DNA from: Chania fonticola_B | Lineage (GTDB): Bacteria > Pseudomonadota > Gammaproteobacteria > Enterobacterales > Enterobacteriaceae | Assembly: GCF_048537545.1 (NCBI RefSeq) | Contig: NZ_CP183218.1 | Direction: 5' to 3' (one strand) | Length of the DNA: 64,000 nucleotides | In this document: positions 17,596-26,203 of the stretch, piece after piece | How the letters are laid out: the number at the start of each line of letters is the position of its first letter | Position numbering within the stretch: position 1 is the first letter of the stretch | Program-made: the position numbers and the translations under genes | The notes under the pieces: generated by a model | Databases searched by the model: none | What the model was told of the DNA's origin: nothing | What the model saw: only the letters and a program-made list of their open reading frames with translations

Positions 17596-18075
17596 ATGAA
17601 AAAAGGATGGATATTTTTGTTCGGTCTGGTTTGCGCAACGCTTAATAGCGCGCAGGCGGAACAGGTAGGATCGGTCGATACGGTATTCAAACTGTTTGGT
17701 CCAGATCATAAAATTGTGGTGGAAGCGTTCGACGATCCCGATGTTAAAAATGTAACTTGTTATATCAGCCGGGCTAAAACCGGTGGCATAAAGGGTGGGT
17801 TAGGGCTGGCAGAGGATACCTCGGATGCTGCCATTTCTTGCCAGCAGGTTGGCCCGATTGAGCTGAGCGACAAGATTAAGAAGGGCAAGGCTGAAGGAAC
17901 CGTGGTGTTCCAGAAGCGCACCTCTTTGGTGTTCAAAAAGCTGCAGGTCGTGCGTTTTTATGATGCCAATCGCAATGCGCTGATCTACCTGAGCTATTCC
18001 GATCGGGTAGTAGATGGTTCACCGAAAAATGCCCTGAGCGCGGTGCCCATCATCCCTTGGGGTGAAGCCAAATAA
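17596..18075 (+). CDS. creA: Periplasmic CreA family protein
   Basis: A 159-residue protein with a clear signal peptide (cleavage about A21 in NSAQA-EQVG) and the CreA-family segments VDTVFKLFGPDHKIVVEAFDD and TCYISRAKTGG. Its biochemical role is not established. In E. coli it heads creABCD, but here the next gene is convergent arcA, so creBCD are absent from this locus. No promoter was clearly resolved in the 340 bp between the rob and creA starts. A strong terminator follows. Confidence 0.92.
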   Translation: MKKGWIFLFGLVCATLNSAQAEQVGSVDTVFKLFGPDHKIVVEAFDDPDVKNVTCYISRAKTGGIKGGLGLAEDTSDAAISCQQVGPIELSDKIKKGKAEGTVVFQKRTSLVFKKLQVVRFYDANRNALIYLSYSDRVVDGSPKNALSAVPIIPWGEAK

Positions 18076-18145
18076 TCCAGACGGGCGCAGTATGCAGCGC
18101 TCCTACGTTGTAGCCTGTTCAGATGGCATCGCGTCTGGCCTCAAC

Positions 18146-18176
18146 AAAAAAGGGTTCAGCAAGCTGAACCCTTTTT
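18146..18176. terminator. Bidirectional terminator between creA and arcA
   Basis: Stem GGGTTCAG / CTGAACCC flanked by A6 on the left and T5 on the right, so it can stop transcription from both convergent genes. Confidence 0.9.
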
Positions 18177-18198
18177 AACCTGTGACGTTAAGACAGGC

Positions 18199-18915
18199 TT
18201 ATTCTTCCAGATCGCCGCAGAAGCGGTAACCTTCACCATGAATGGTGGCAATGATTTCCGGCGTGTCCGGCGTGGATTCGAAGTGCTTACGAATACGGCG
18301 GATGGTCACGTCCACGGTACGGTCATGCGGCTTTAACTCACGGCCAGTCATTTTCTTCAGCAATTCACCACGGGACTGGATCTTGCCCGGGTTTTCACAG
18401 AAGTGCAGCATGGCGCGGAATTCGCTGCGTGGCAGTTTGTACTGCTCGCCAGCAGGGCCGATCAGAGAGCGGCTGTTGATGTCCAGCTCCCAACCGTTGA
18501 ACTTGTAGCTCTCAACCAGTTTGCGCTCTTCGCCGACGCTACCCAGATTCATGGTGCGTGACAGCAGGTTGCGCGCACGGATGGTCAGTTCGCGTGGGTT
18601 GAACGGTTTGGTGATATAGTCATCGGCGCCGATTTCCAGGCCAAGGATTTTATCGACTTCATTATCACGACCGGTCAGGAACATCAGCGCGACGCTGGCT
18701 TGTTCGCGTAGTTCACGCGCCAGCAGCAGGCCGTTCTTGCCTGGCAGGTTGATATCCATGATAACCAGGTTGATATCATTTTCGGACAGGATGTTGTGCA
18801 TTTCTGCACCGTCATTGGCTTCATGAACAATGTAGCCTTCCGCCTCGAAAATGCTCTTCAGGGTGTTACGAGTGACTAACTCGTCTTCGACAATCAGAAT
18901 GTGCGGGGTCTGCAT
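18199..18915 (-). CDS. arcA: Two-component response regulator ArcA
   Basis: A 238-residue response regulator of aerobic/anaerobic respiratory control, phosphorylated by ArcB when quinones are reduced. The receiver domain (about 1-120) carries the phospho-acceptor aspartate in LVIMDINLPGKNG (Asp54), the acidic pair in VEDE, and KPFNPREL. The OmpR-type winged helix (about 135-235) ends in HGEGYRF. It is nearly identical in length and sequence to E. coli ArcA. A long upstream region with an FNR-like site is consistent with anaerobic induction. Confidence 0.98.
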   Translation of the reverse strand: MQTPHILIVEDELVTRNTLKSIFEAEGYIVHEANDGAEMHNILSENDINLVIMDINLPGKNGLLLARELREQASVALMFLTGRDNEVDKILGLEIGADDYITKPFNPRELTIRARNLLSRTMNLGSVGEERKLVESYKFNGWELDINSRSLIGPAGEQYKLPRSEFRAMLHFCENPGKIQSRGELLKKMTGRELKPHDRTVDVTIRRIRKHFESTPDTPEIIATIHGEGYRFCGDLEE

Positions 18916-18969
18916 ATTTGCTACCTAAAATTGCCAACAAAATAGAAAATAGGAAGTACAGCAGTCTCG

Positions 18970-19161
18970 GTGTTCTTCCATGGAGGGCAGAGATACCGCT
19001 CACGTTCCCTCAATTACCAAACGACTACAGTACGTAAACTCGTTCTTGATGCGCTTTCCATCAATGTCAACAAGATCGCTAGCTGGGTGGGGGGGCTATT
19101 TTTTACCACCCCGAATGATGCCAAAACGGCGCATATCCTAACCCTATTAACAGCAATATAA
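18970..19161 (+). CDS. yjjY: YjjY-like small ORF upstream of arcA
   Basis: Residues from VRKLVLDALSINVNKI to the C-terminal LTLLTAI clearly resemble E. coli YjjY, a 46-residue protein of unknown function in the same position, divergent from arcA. The residue that aligns with the E. coli initiator methionine is encoded here by ACG at 19021. The only in-frame alternative is GTG at 18970, without a Shine-Dalgarno, giving 63 residues. Translation is therefore uncertain. Conservation may instead reflect arcA promoter or leader function. Confidence 0.55.
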   Translation: MFFHGGQRYRSRSLNYQTTTVRKLVLDALSINVNKIASWVGGLFFTTPNDAKTAHILTLLTAI

Positions 19162-19202
19162 CAGTGTGTGCCGAATTCATCACCTAACAAAACTACGCTT
19201 TG

Positions 19203-19216
19203 TTGACATATATCAA
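19203..19216. promoter_or_regulatory. FNR-like binding site upstream of arcA
   Basis: The sequence TTGAC-ATAT-ATCAA differs by one base from the FNR consensus TTGAT-N4-ATCAA. It lies about 290 bp upstream of arcA, which FNR activates anaerobically in E. coli. Function here is inferred. Confidence 0.6.
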
Positions 19217-19550
19217 ATTCAATTGTAGCACGTTAACAGTTTTGTGAAAAACACTTACAGAACTGCCATGTTAAGTCACAGATCGTCAAATTCTGTGAAC
19301 GATTCAGCTTTGTTGGAGCTGATGCGTTACAATTGAAAGCTAACTGTTTGGGGTGAAAATATAGCGCTTTGTTTTTAATGAAAATTAAAACTTAACCTAC
19401 ATTTATGATTGTTTCGTGTGATTTATAGGTTGAAATGCCTATTTAATAATATTATAGCAAGCGATCATTTACGATGTTAATCGTTTGTAAATATAATCAG
19501 ACAAATCCCAACAGTCAAAGAACTATTCTCATTATTTTTCTGGAGTCTTG

Positions 19551-20237
19551 ATGCAGCTTCATATCGTGTTAGTCGCGCCCGCTCGGGCGGAAAATGTTGG
19601 CGCAGCGGCGCGGGCGATGAAAACCATGGGCTTCACCTCGTTGCGCATCGTCGACAGCGAGGCCCATCTGCAGCCCGCTGCCCGCTGGGTCGCCCACGGT
19701 GCTGGCGATATTCTGGATGCGGTGCAGACGTTTGCTACCCTGGAGCAGGCATTGGAAGATGTGGACTTTACCGTTGCGACTACCGCTCGCAGCCGCGCAC
19801 GCTTTCATTACTACTGTACCCCCCAGCAACTGACGGAGCAGTTGGCGGAACGCCAGCAATGGGTACATCAGGCTGCACTGGTGTTTGGCCGTGAAGACTC
19901 GGGCCTGACCAATGAAGAACTGGAGTTGGCCGATCTGCTGACCGGCGTCCCGATGGTGGCTGATTATCCTTCGCTGAACCTCGGCCAGGCGGTGATGGTG
20001 TATTGCTATCAACTGGCGCAGTTAATGTCAGTCAGCACGCAGCAGGAACCCCTGGCCGATGCCGGGCAACTCAACGCGTTGCGGCAACGGGCAGATCGCC
20101 TGTTACAAGCGCTGGACGTGGCGGGCGACCAAAAATTGCGCGATTGGTTACACCAGCGGCTCGGGGTCTTGCAGCAGCGCGATACCGTCATGTTGCACAG
20201 GTTGCTGCATGATATTGAAAAAAAACTGACGAAGTGA
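19551..20237 (+). CDS. lasT: SpoU/TrmJ-family RNA methyltransferase LasT
   Basis: A 228-residue SPOUT (trefoil-knot) methyltransferase, E. coli YjtD/LasT. Motifs are VAPARAENVGAAARAMKTMG at the N-terminus, ALVFGREDSGLTNEEL (motif 2) and YPSLNLGQAVMVYCYQL (motif 3, the SAM-binding knot). It is thought to methylate a tRNA or rRNA ribose, but its target is not established. The ATG at 19551 follows GGAG and gives the E. coli length; the TTG three bases earlier is rejected. It precedes the thr operon, as in E. coli. Confidence 0.93.
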   Translation: MQLHIVLVAPARAENVGAAARAMKTMGFTSLRIVDSEAHLQPAARWVAHGAGDILDAVQTFATLEQALEDVDFTVATTARSRARFHYYCTPQQLTEQLAERQQWVHQAALVFGREDSGLTNEELELADLLTGVPMVADYPSLNLGQAVMVYCYQLAQLMSVSTQQEPLADAGQLNALRQRADRLLQALDVAGDQKLRDWLHQRLGVLQQRDTVMLHRLLHDIEKKLTK

Positions 20238-20382
20238 TGTAGGCGTTTTCTGTTGCTTGGCTGGTGTTATTCACTGTTTGATCGGCTTTATTATGATTTT
20301 TTGTTCTGTAATTCTGTTTTTTTATCGGCTTCATCGCGCAGATCCCACTGTGGCCAGTAAATAGGCAAAACAAAGAAATAAT

Positions 20383-20411
20383 TTGACTTGGCCAGACGAT
20401 TGCTTTAACCA
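20383..20411 (+). promoter_or_regulatory. Promoter of the threonine operon
   Basis: A -35 TTGACT (20383-20388) and a downstream CTTTAACCAAT block match the E. coli thr promoter in order and spacing. The -10 is a poor hexamer (TTTAAC or TAACCA), as in E. coli. Confidence 0.75.
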
Positions 20412-20432
20412 ATAGAGGGGACAGAGATTCTA

Positions 20433-20519
20433 ATGAGACAGACAGACAAAATGCGAAACATCAGCCTGAATACGACAATTATTACCACCACCGATACCAC
20501 AGGTAACGGGGCGGGCTGA
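20433..20519 (+). CDS. thrL: Threonine operon leader peptide
   Basis: A leader peptide dense in threonine and isoleucine codons (7 Thr, 3 Ile), ending TTGNGAG exactly like E. coli ThrL. Ribosome stalling at these codons when Thr-tRNA or Ile-tRNA is scarce prevents formation of the downstream terminator. Two starts are possible. ATG at 20433 (28 residues) has AGAG 6 bp upstream. ATG at 20451 (22 residues, MRNISLNTT...) aligns best with the E. coli peptide but has no Shine-Dalgarno. Confidence 0.88.
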   Translation: MRQTDKMRNISLNTTIITTTDTTGNGAG

Positions 20520-20542
20520 CGCGTACAGGAAACAGAAGAAAA

Positions 20543-20575
20543 AAGCCCGCACCTAACCAGTGCGGGCTTTTTTTT
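20543..20575 (+). terminator. thr attenuator
   Basis: Stem AGCCCGCAC / GTGCGGGCT followed by eight or nine T, 24 bp after the thrL stop. The preceding GACGCGTACAGGAAACAGA segment is almost the same as in E. coli. It gives leader-peptide-controlled termination ahead of thrA. Confidence 0.95.
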
Positions 20576-20601
20576 CGGCATAAATTCAGGAGATAACAGA
20601 A

Positions 20602-23061
20602 ATGCGAGTGCTTAAATTTGGTGGAACCTCGGTAGCGAATGCGGAACGTTTTCTGCGCGTTGCCGATATCGTGGAGAACAATGCACGCCAAGGACAGGTA
20701 GCCACGGTATTGTCCGCACCGGCCAAGATCACCAATCATCTGGTGGCGATGATTGACAAAACGGTAGCCGGCCAGGATATTCTGCCAACCATGAGCGACG
20801 CCGAGCGCATCTTTGCCGACCTGCTCAGCGGTTTGGCCAAGGCGTTGCCAGGCTTTGAGTACGATCGCCTGAAGGCACTGGTCGAGCAGGAGTTCGCGCA
20901 GCTCAAACAGGTACTGCATGGTGTGGCGTTGTTGGGGCAGTGCCCGGATAGCGTCAATGCGGCTATCATCTGTCGGGGTGAAAAGCTTTCTATTGCCATC
21001 ATGGAAGGCGTCTTCAAAGCCAAAGGTTATCCGGTTACTGTGATTAACCCGGTAGAGAAGCTGCTGGCTCAGGGCCACTATCTGGAATCGACCGTCGATA
21101 TTGCCGAGTCCACCCTGCGTATCGCTGCTGCGGCCATTCCTTCAGACCATATCATCCTGATGGCGGGCTTTACTGCCGGTAACGACAAAGGCGAACTGGT
21201 CGTGCTGGGGCGTAACGGCTCCGATTATTCCGCCGCCGTGCTGGCCGCTTGCCTGCGAGCAGACTGTTGCGAGATCTGGACCGATGTGGACGGGGTTTAT
21301 ACCTGCGACCCGCGTACCGTGCCGGATGCCCGATTATTGAAGTCGATGTCCTACCGGGAGGCGATGGAGCTCTCTTACTTCGGCGCCAAAGTTCTCCACC
21401 CGCGTACCATCACCCCGATTGCCCAGTTCCAAATCCCTTGCCTGATTAAAAACACCGCCAACCCGCAAGCTCCCGGCACCTTGATCGGTGGCGAAAGCGT
21501 GGCCGATGATACGCCGGTAAAGGGCATCACCAATCTGAACAATATGGCGATGATCAACGTGTCCGGCCCAGGTATGAAAGGCATGGTCGGCATGGCGGCC
21601 CGTGTGTTTGCCGTGATGTCACGCGCCGGGATCTCAGTGGTGTTGATCACCCAGTCCTCTTCCGAGTACAGCATCAGCTTCTGTGTGCCGCAGAGTGAGC
21701 TGCAACGCGCTCGTCGTGCCCTGGAAGACGAATTCTACCTGGAGTTGAAAGACGGCGTGCTGGAGCCGCTGGACGTGATGGAACGCCTGGCAATTATCTC
21801 GGTCGTTGGCGACGGTATGCGCACCCTGCGTGGCATCTCTGCACGCTTCTTCTCTGCTCTGGCGCGCGCCAACATCAATATCGTGGCGATCGCTCAAGGC
21901 TCTTCCGAACGTTCAATCTCCGTGGTGGTCGATAACGATTCCGCCACCACTGGCGTGCGCGTCAGCCATCAGATGCTGTTCAACACCGATCAGGTGATCG
22001 AAGTGTTTGTGATTGGCGTGGGTGGCGTTGGCGGGGCGCTCATCGAGCAGGTTTATCGTCAGCAACCTTGGCTGAAGCAAAAACACATCGATCTGCGCAT
22101 CTGTGGCATTGCCAACTCAAGGGCGATGTTGACCAACGTGCACGGCATCTCGCTGGAAAGCTGGCGGGACGAACTGGCCGAAGCCAAAGAGCCTTTCAAT
22201 CTGGGCCGCCTGATCCGCCTGGTGAAAGAGTGCCACCTGCTCAATCCGGTGATTGTCGACTGTACCTCCAGCCAGGCGGTGGCCGATCAGTATGCCGATT
22301 TCCTGGCCGACGGTTTCCACGTGGTAACGCCAAACAAGAAGGCCAACACCTCGTCGATGAATTATTACCAGCAACTGCGCACCGCAGCAGCCGGTTCTCG
22401 CCGCAAATTCCTGTATGACACCAACGTGGGGGCGGGCTTGCCGGTGATCGAAAACCTGCAGAACCTGCTCAATGCGGGCGATGAGCTGATGCGCTTCACC
22501 GGTATCCTGTCGGGGTCACTGTCCTTTATCTTCGGTAAGCTGGATGAGGGGATGTCGCTGTCGGAGGCCACCTTGCAGGCCAAGGCCTTGGGTTACACCG
22601 AGCCAGATCCGCGTGACGATCTTTCGGGGATGGATGTCGCTCGCAAGCTGCTGATCCTGGCGCGTGAAGCAGGCTATGCGCTTGAACTGAGCGATATTGA
22701 AGTCGAATCGGTGTTACCACCGTCGTTTGATGCCAGCGGCGATGTGGAGAACTTTATTGCCCGCCTGCCGGAGTTGGATGCCGAATTTAACCGCCGTGTG
22801 GCCGCTGCTGCCGCGGAAGGTAAGGTGCTGCGCTATGTGGGGGCTATCGAAGAAGGCCGCTGCCTGGTACGTATTGATGCGGTAGACGGCAACGATCCGT
22901 TGTATAAAGTGAAGAACGGTGAGAACGCTCTGGCCTTCTACAGCCGCTACTATCAGCCATTGCCGCTGGTGCTGCGCGGTTATGGTGCCGGTAATGATGT
23001 GACGGCGGCCGGGGTATTTGCCGATCTGTTGCGCACACTGTCATGGAAGTTGGGAGTCTAA
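20602..23061 (+). CDS. thrA: Bifunctional aspartokinase I / homoserine dehydrogenase I
   Basis: An 819-residue enzyme (E. coli 820) catalysing the first and third steps from aspartate to threonine. The aspartokinase domain starts at VLKFGGTSVANAERF. Two ACT domains (about 315-460) mediate threonine inhibition. The homoserine dehydrogenase domain (about 465-819) contains GVGGVGGALIEQV for NAD(P) and NKKANTSS. AGGAG lies about 9 bp before the ATG. It is the first gene after the attenuator, and thrB starts one base after its stop codon. Confidence 0.98.
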   Translation: MRVLKFGGTSVANAERFLRVADIVENNARQGQVATVLSAPAKITNHLVAMIDKTVAGQDILPTMSDAERIFADLLSGLAKALPGFEYDRLKALVEQEFAQLKQVLHGVALLGQCPDSVNAAIICRGEKLSIAIMEGVFKAKGYPVTVINPVEKLLAQGHYLESTVDIAESTLRIAAAAIPSDHIILMAGFTAGNDKGELVVLGRNGSDYSAAVLAACLRADCCEIWTDVDGVYTCDPRTVPDARLLKSMSYREAMELSYFGAKVLHPRTITPIAQFQIPCLIKNTANPQAPGTLIGGESVADDTPVKGITNLNNMAMINVSGPGMKGMVGMAARVFAVMSRAGISVVLITQSSSEYSISFCVPQSELQRARRALEDEFYLELKDGVLEPLDVMERLAIISVVGDGMRTLRGISARFFSALARANINIVAIAQGSSERSISVVVDNDSATTGVRVSHQMLFNTDQVIEVFVIGVGGVGGALIEQVYRQQPWLKQKHIDLRICGIANSRAMLTNVHGISLESWRDELAEAKEPFNLGRLIRLVKECHLLNPVIVDCTSSQAVADQYADFLADGFHVVTPNKKANTSSMNYYQQLRTAAAGSRRKFLYDTNVGAGLPVIENLQNLLNAGDELMRFTGILSGSLSFIFGKLDEGMSLSEATLQAKALGYTEPDPRDDLSGMDVARKLLILAREAGYALELSDIEVESVLPPSFDASGDVENFIARLPELDAEFNRRVAAAAAEGKVLRYVGAIEEGRCLVRIDAVDGNDPLYKVKNGENALAFYSRYYQPLPLVLRGYGAGNDVTAAGVFADLLRTLSWKLGV

Positions 23062-23062
23062 T

Positions 23063-23992
23063 ATGGTTAAGGTGTATGCACCGGCCTCAATTGGTAACGT
23101 CAGCGTCGGGTTCGATGTGCTGGGAGCTGCGGTTTCCCCTATCGACGGCACGCTGCTGGGGGATTGCGTCAGTGTAGAAGCGGCCAGCCGCTTCAGCCTG
23201 GAAAATGGCGGGCGCTTTGTCAGCAAGCTGCCGAGCGATCCTAAAGAGAACATTGTTTACCAGTGTTGGGAGCGTTTCTGCCAGGCGATTGGTCGTGAAG
23301 TGCCAGTAGCGATGCGGCTTGAGAAGAACATGCCGATCGGTTCCGGGCTGGGCTCCAGCGCTTGCTCGGTGGTGGCCGGTCTGATGGCGATGAACGAATT
23401 TTGCGATCGCCCGCTCAACGAGACGCAATTGCTGGCCCTGATGGGCGAACTGGAAGGGCGTATTTCCGGCAGCGTGCATTACGATAACGTTGCGCCGTGC
23501 TATCTGGGTGGCTTGCAGTTGATGCTGGAAGAAGAAGGGATCATCATCCAGGAAGTGCCTGGCTTTAAAGACTGGCTGTGGGTGATGGCCTATCCGGGCA
23601 TCAAAGTGTCCACCGCCGAGGCGCGCGCCATTTTGCCCGCGCAATACCGCCGCCAGGACTGTATCAGCCATGGTCGCTATCTGGCGGGCTTTATTCACGC
23701 TTGCCACACCCAGCAACCGCGTCTGGCGGCCAAGCTGATGCAGGATGTGATTGCCGAGCCTTATCGCACCCGCCTGTTGCCAGGCTTCGCCGAAGCGCGT
23801 AAAGCCTCACAGGAGATCGGTGCCTTGGCCTGTGGCATTTCCGGCTCCGGCCCGACGCTGTTTGCGGTCTGTGATGACGGCGCAACGGCGCAACGCATGG
23901 CCGATTGGCTGACCAACCATTACCTGCAAAACGACGAAGGTTTTGTTCATATTTGCCGCCTGGATACCGCTGGCGCTCGACTATTGGGATAA
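23063..23992 (+). CDS. thrB: Homoserine kinase
   Basis: A 309-residue GHMP-family kinase phosphorylating L-homoserine with ATP. The N-terminal MVKVYAPASIGNVSVGFD and the ATP-binding glycine/serine loop MPIGSGLGSSACS are typical. The ATG at 23063 gives the E. coli-like length; the longer reading from 23018 overlaps thrA and is rejected. It starts one base after the thrA stop, which suggests translational coupling. thrC follows after 3 bp. Confidence 0.98.
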   Translation: MVKVYAPASIGNVSVGFDVLGAAVSPIDGTLLGDCVSVEAASRFSLENGGRFVSKLPSDPKENIVYQCWERFCQAIGREVPVAMRLEKNMPIGSGLGSSACSVVAGLMAMNEFCDRPLNETQLLALMGELEGRISGSVHYDNVAPCYLGGLQLMLEEEGIIIQEVPGFKDWLWVMAYPGIKVSTAEARAILPAQYRRQDCISHGRYLAGFIHACHTQQPRLAAKLMQDVIAEPYRTRLLPGFAEARKASQEIGALACGISGSGPTLFAVCDDGATAQRMADWLTNHYLQNDEGFVHICRLDTAGARLLG

Positions 23993-23995
23993 CGC

Positions 23996-25285
23996 ATGAA
24001 ACTGTACAATCTGAAAGATCATAACGAACAGGTCAGCTTCGCGCAGGCTATCAAACAGGGCCTGGGTAAGCAGCAAGGGCTGTTTTTCCCGCTGGAACTG
24101 CCAGAATTCGAACTGACCGAGATTGATAAACTGCTGGAGATGGACTTTGTCGCTCGCAGCAGCAAGATCCTGTCCGCTTTTATTGGCGACGAGATCGGCG
24201 AAGAAGCGCTGTACAAGCGAGTGAAGGCCGCGTTTGAGTTCCCGGCCCCGGTGGCGCAGGTGGAGAGCGATGTCGCCTGTCTGGAGCTGTTCCACGGCCC
24301 GACGCTGGCGTTCAAAGACTTCGGCGGCCGCTTTATGGCGCAGATGCTGGCGGAAGTCGCGGGCGATCAGCCAGTGACCATCTTGACTGCAACCTCCGGT
24401 GATACCGGCGCTGCCGTTGCCCATGCCTTCTACGGCCTGAAAAACGTGCGCGTGGTGATCCTCTATCCACAGGGCAAGATCAGTTCGCTGCAGGAAAAGC
24501 TGTTCTGCACGTTGGGTGGCAATATCCACACCATTGCTATCGATGGCGACTTTGACGCTTGCCAGGCGTTGGTGAAGCAGGCGTTTGACGATCAGGAACT
24601 GAAAGAGGCCGTACACCTGAACTCGGCCAACTCGATCAATATCAGCCGCCTGCTGGCGCAAATCTGCTACTACTTTGAAGCGGTGGCGCAACTGCCGCAG
24701 GAAGCCCGCAATCAGTTGGTGATTTCCGTGCCAAGCGGCAACTTTGGCGACCTGACCGCCGGGCTGTTGGCGAAATCCCTGGGGCTGCCGGTGAAACGCT
24801 TTATCGCCGCCACCAACGCTAACGACACCGTGCCACGCTTCCTGACTACTGGCCAATGGCAGCCAAACGCCACCGTGGCGACGTTATCCAACGCGATGGA
24901 CGTCAGCCAGCCTAACAACTGGCCGCGTGTGGAAGAGTTGTTCCGCCGTAAAATCTGGCAGTTGAAGGAGTTGGCTCATGGCGCGGTGAGTGATGAAACC
25001 ACCAAAGAAACCATGAAAGAGTTGGCTGCCTTGGGCTACCTTTCAGAGCCTCATGCGGCGATCGCCTACCGCGTTCTGCGTGATCAACTGCAAGCAGGGG
25101 AGTTTGGCCTGTTCCTGGGCACGGCGCATCCGGCCAAGTTCAAGGAAAGCGTCGAAGAGATCCTTGGCCAGGAGTTACCGCTGCCACAGGCCTTGGCGGT
25201 GCGTGCACAGTTGCCGCTGTTGTCGCATAACATGGCAGCGGACTTTGCCGCGCTGCGTCAATTCATGATGACGTTGCCAGTCTGA
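23996..25285 (+). CDS. thrC: Threonine synthase
   Basis: A 429-residue PLP enzyme converting O-phosphohomoserine to threonine, last gene of thrABC. The PLP lysine is in HGPTLAFKDFGGRF, and the phosphate-binding and glycine-rich motifs TATSGDTGAAVAH and VPSGNFGDLTAG are present. The length equals that of the E. coli enzyme within one residue. A 13-bp-stem palindrome follows and is shared with convergent yaaA. Confidence 0.98.
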   Translation: MKLYNLKDHNEQVSFAQAIKQGLGKQQGLFFPLELPEFELTEIDKLLEMDFVARSSKILSAFIGDEIGEEALYKRVKAAFEFPAPVAQVESDVACLELFHGPTLAFKDFGGRFMAQMLAEVAGDQPVTILTATSGDTGAAVAHAFYGLKNVRVVILYPQGKISSLQEKLFCTLGGNIHTIAIDGDFDACQALVKQAFDDQELKEAVHLNSANSINISRLLAQICYYFEAVAQLPQEARNQLVISVPSGNFGDLTAGLLAKSLGLPVKRFIAATNANDTVPRFLTTGQWQPNATVATLSNAMDVSQPNNWPRVEELFRRKIWQLKELAHGAVSDETTKETMKELAALGYLSEPHAAIAYRVLRDQLQAGEFGLFLGTAHPAKFKESVEEILGQELPLPQALAVRAQLPLLSHNMAADFAALRQFMMTLPV

Positions 25286-25291
25286 CAAAAC

Positions 25292-25323
25292 CCGTTCCCT
25301 CTCCTTGTCGGGAGAGGGAACGG
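25292..25323. repeat. REP-like palindrome acting as thrC/yaaA terminator
   Basis: A perfect 13-bp stem, CCGTTCCCTCTCC / GGAGAGGGAACGG, with a 6-nt loop lies between convergent thrC and yaaA. Its GGGAGAGGGAAC arm matches the palindromes of the repeat at 2555-2729, so it looks like a single unit of the same family. There is no T-run. Confidence 0.7.
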
Positions 25324-25328
25324 ATTGC

Positions 25329-26102
25329 TCATTGCTCAGGGCGTTTGAATACCAGCTCATTACCCGCCGAAGCCGCTTCATCGAAGGCATACCCTTCCAG
25401 ATTGAAATCAACCAGCTGTTCTCTGCGCTCCAAGCGATTTTTGATGATAAAGCGGCTCATCAGCCCACGCGCTTTCTTGGCGTAGAAACTGATGACTTTG
25501 TACTTGCCGTTTTTCTCGTCCAGGAATACCGGTTTGATCAGTGAACCGTGCAGCTTGGCCGGTTTTACCGATTTGAAGTATTCATCCGAAGCCAGGTTCA
25601 CCACCACATCATCGCCTTGTTGCTCCAGGGCCTGATTCAGTTTCTCGGTGATCCGATCGCCCCAGAAGCTGTACAAGTCTTTGCCCTTCGGGTTCTCCAG
25701 CTTGATCCCCATCTCCAGCCGGTAAGGCATCATCAGGTCCAGCGGGCGCAGCACCCCGTACAGGCCAGAGAGCATCCGCAGATGCTGCTGTGCGAAGTCG
25801 AAATCCTCTTCGCTGAAGTCTTGCGCCTGTAAGCCGGTATAAACGTCGCCTTTAAACGCCAGCAGCGCCTGACGAGCATTGTCCGGGGTGAAGTCAGGCT
25901 GCCATTCGCCAAAGCGTGCGGCATTCAGGCCCGCGAGCTTATCGCTGATGCTCATCAGGCCGGAAATTTGCGCCGGGGTCAGCTTACGGCAGAGTTTGAT
26001 CAGCTTTTGCGACTGATCCAACAATTCGGGCTGGGTAAAGCGTTCGGTGGCTAACGGGCTTGCATAATCCAGGGTTTTGGCAGGTGAAATAATAATGAGC
26101 AT
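25329..26102 (-). CDS. yaaA: Peroxide stress protein YaaA
   Basis: A 257-residue UPF0246/DUF328 protein. In E. coli it is induced by OxyR and limits free intracellular iron, and so DNA damage, during hydrogen peroxide stress. Conserved segments are ISPAKTLDY at the start, MLSGLYGVLRPLDLM, and VISFYAKKARGLMSRF. The ATG at 26102 follows AGGA and matches the E. coli N-terminus (MLI-ISPAKTL); a GTG two codons upstream is less likely. It lies downstream of yaaJ on the same strand and converges with thrC. Confidence 0.95.
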   Translation of the reverse strand: MLIIISPAKTLDYASPLATERFTQPELLDQSQKLIKLCRKLTPAQISGLMSISDKLAGLNAARFGEWQPDFTPDNARQALLAFKGDVYTGLQAQDFSEEDFDFAQQHLRMLSGLYGVLRPLDLMMPYRLEMGIKLENPKGKDLYSFWGDRITEKLNQALEQQGDDVVVNLASDEYFKSVKPAKLHGSLIKPVFLDEKNGKYKVISFYAKKARGLMSRFIIKNRLERREQLVDFNLEGYAFDEAASAGNELVFKRPEQ

Positions 26103-26203
26103 GGTCACATCCTGTTTATCAACATGTGGCTACTGTAGCAAAAAGCGCGCAAGACCAGGAGGTATGGCTGTGATAGGGCGCACTTTACGCACGCCCTGCA
26201 GGA

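Larger units (their letters stand above)
18916..19550. other. Long regulatory region between arcA and lasT
   Basis: About 635 bp, AT-rich towards the lasT end. It holds the YjjY-like reading frame (18970-19161) and an FNR-like site (19203-19216). In E. coli the arcA upstream region carries several promoters; here I could not assign individual -35/-10 elements. Confidence 0.6.
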
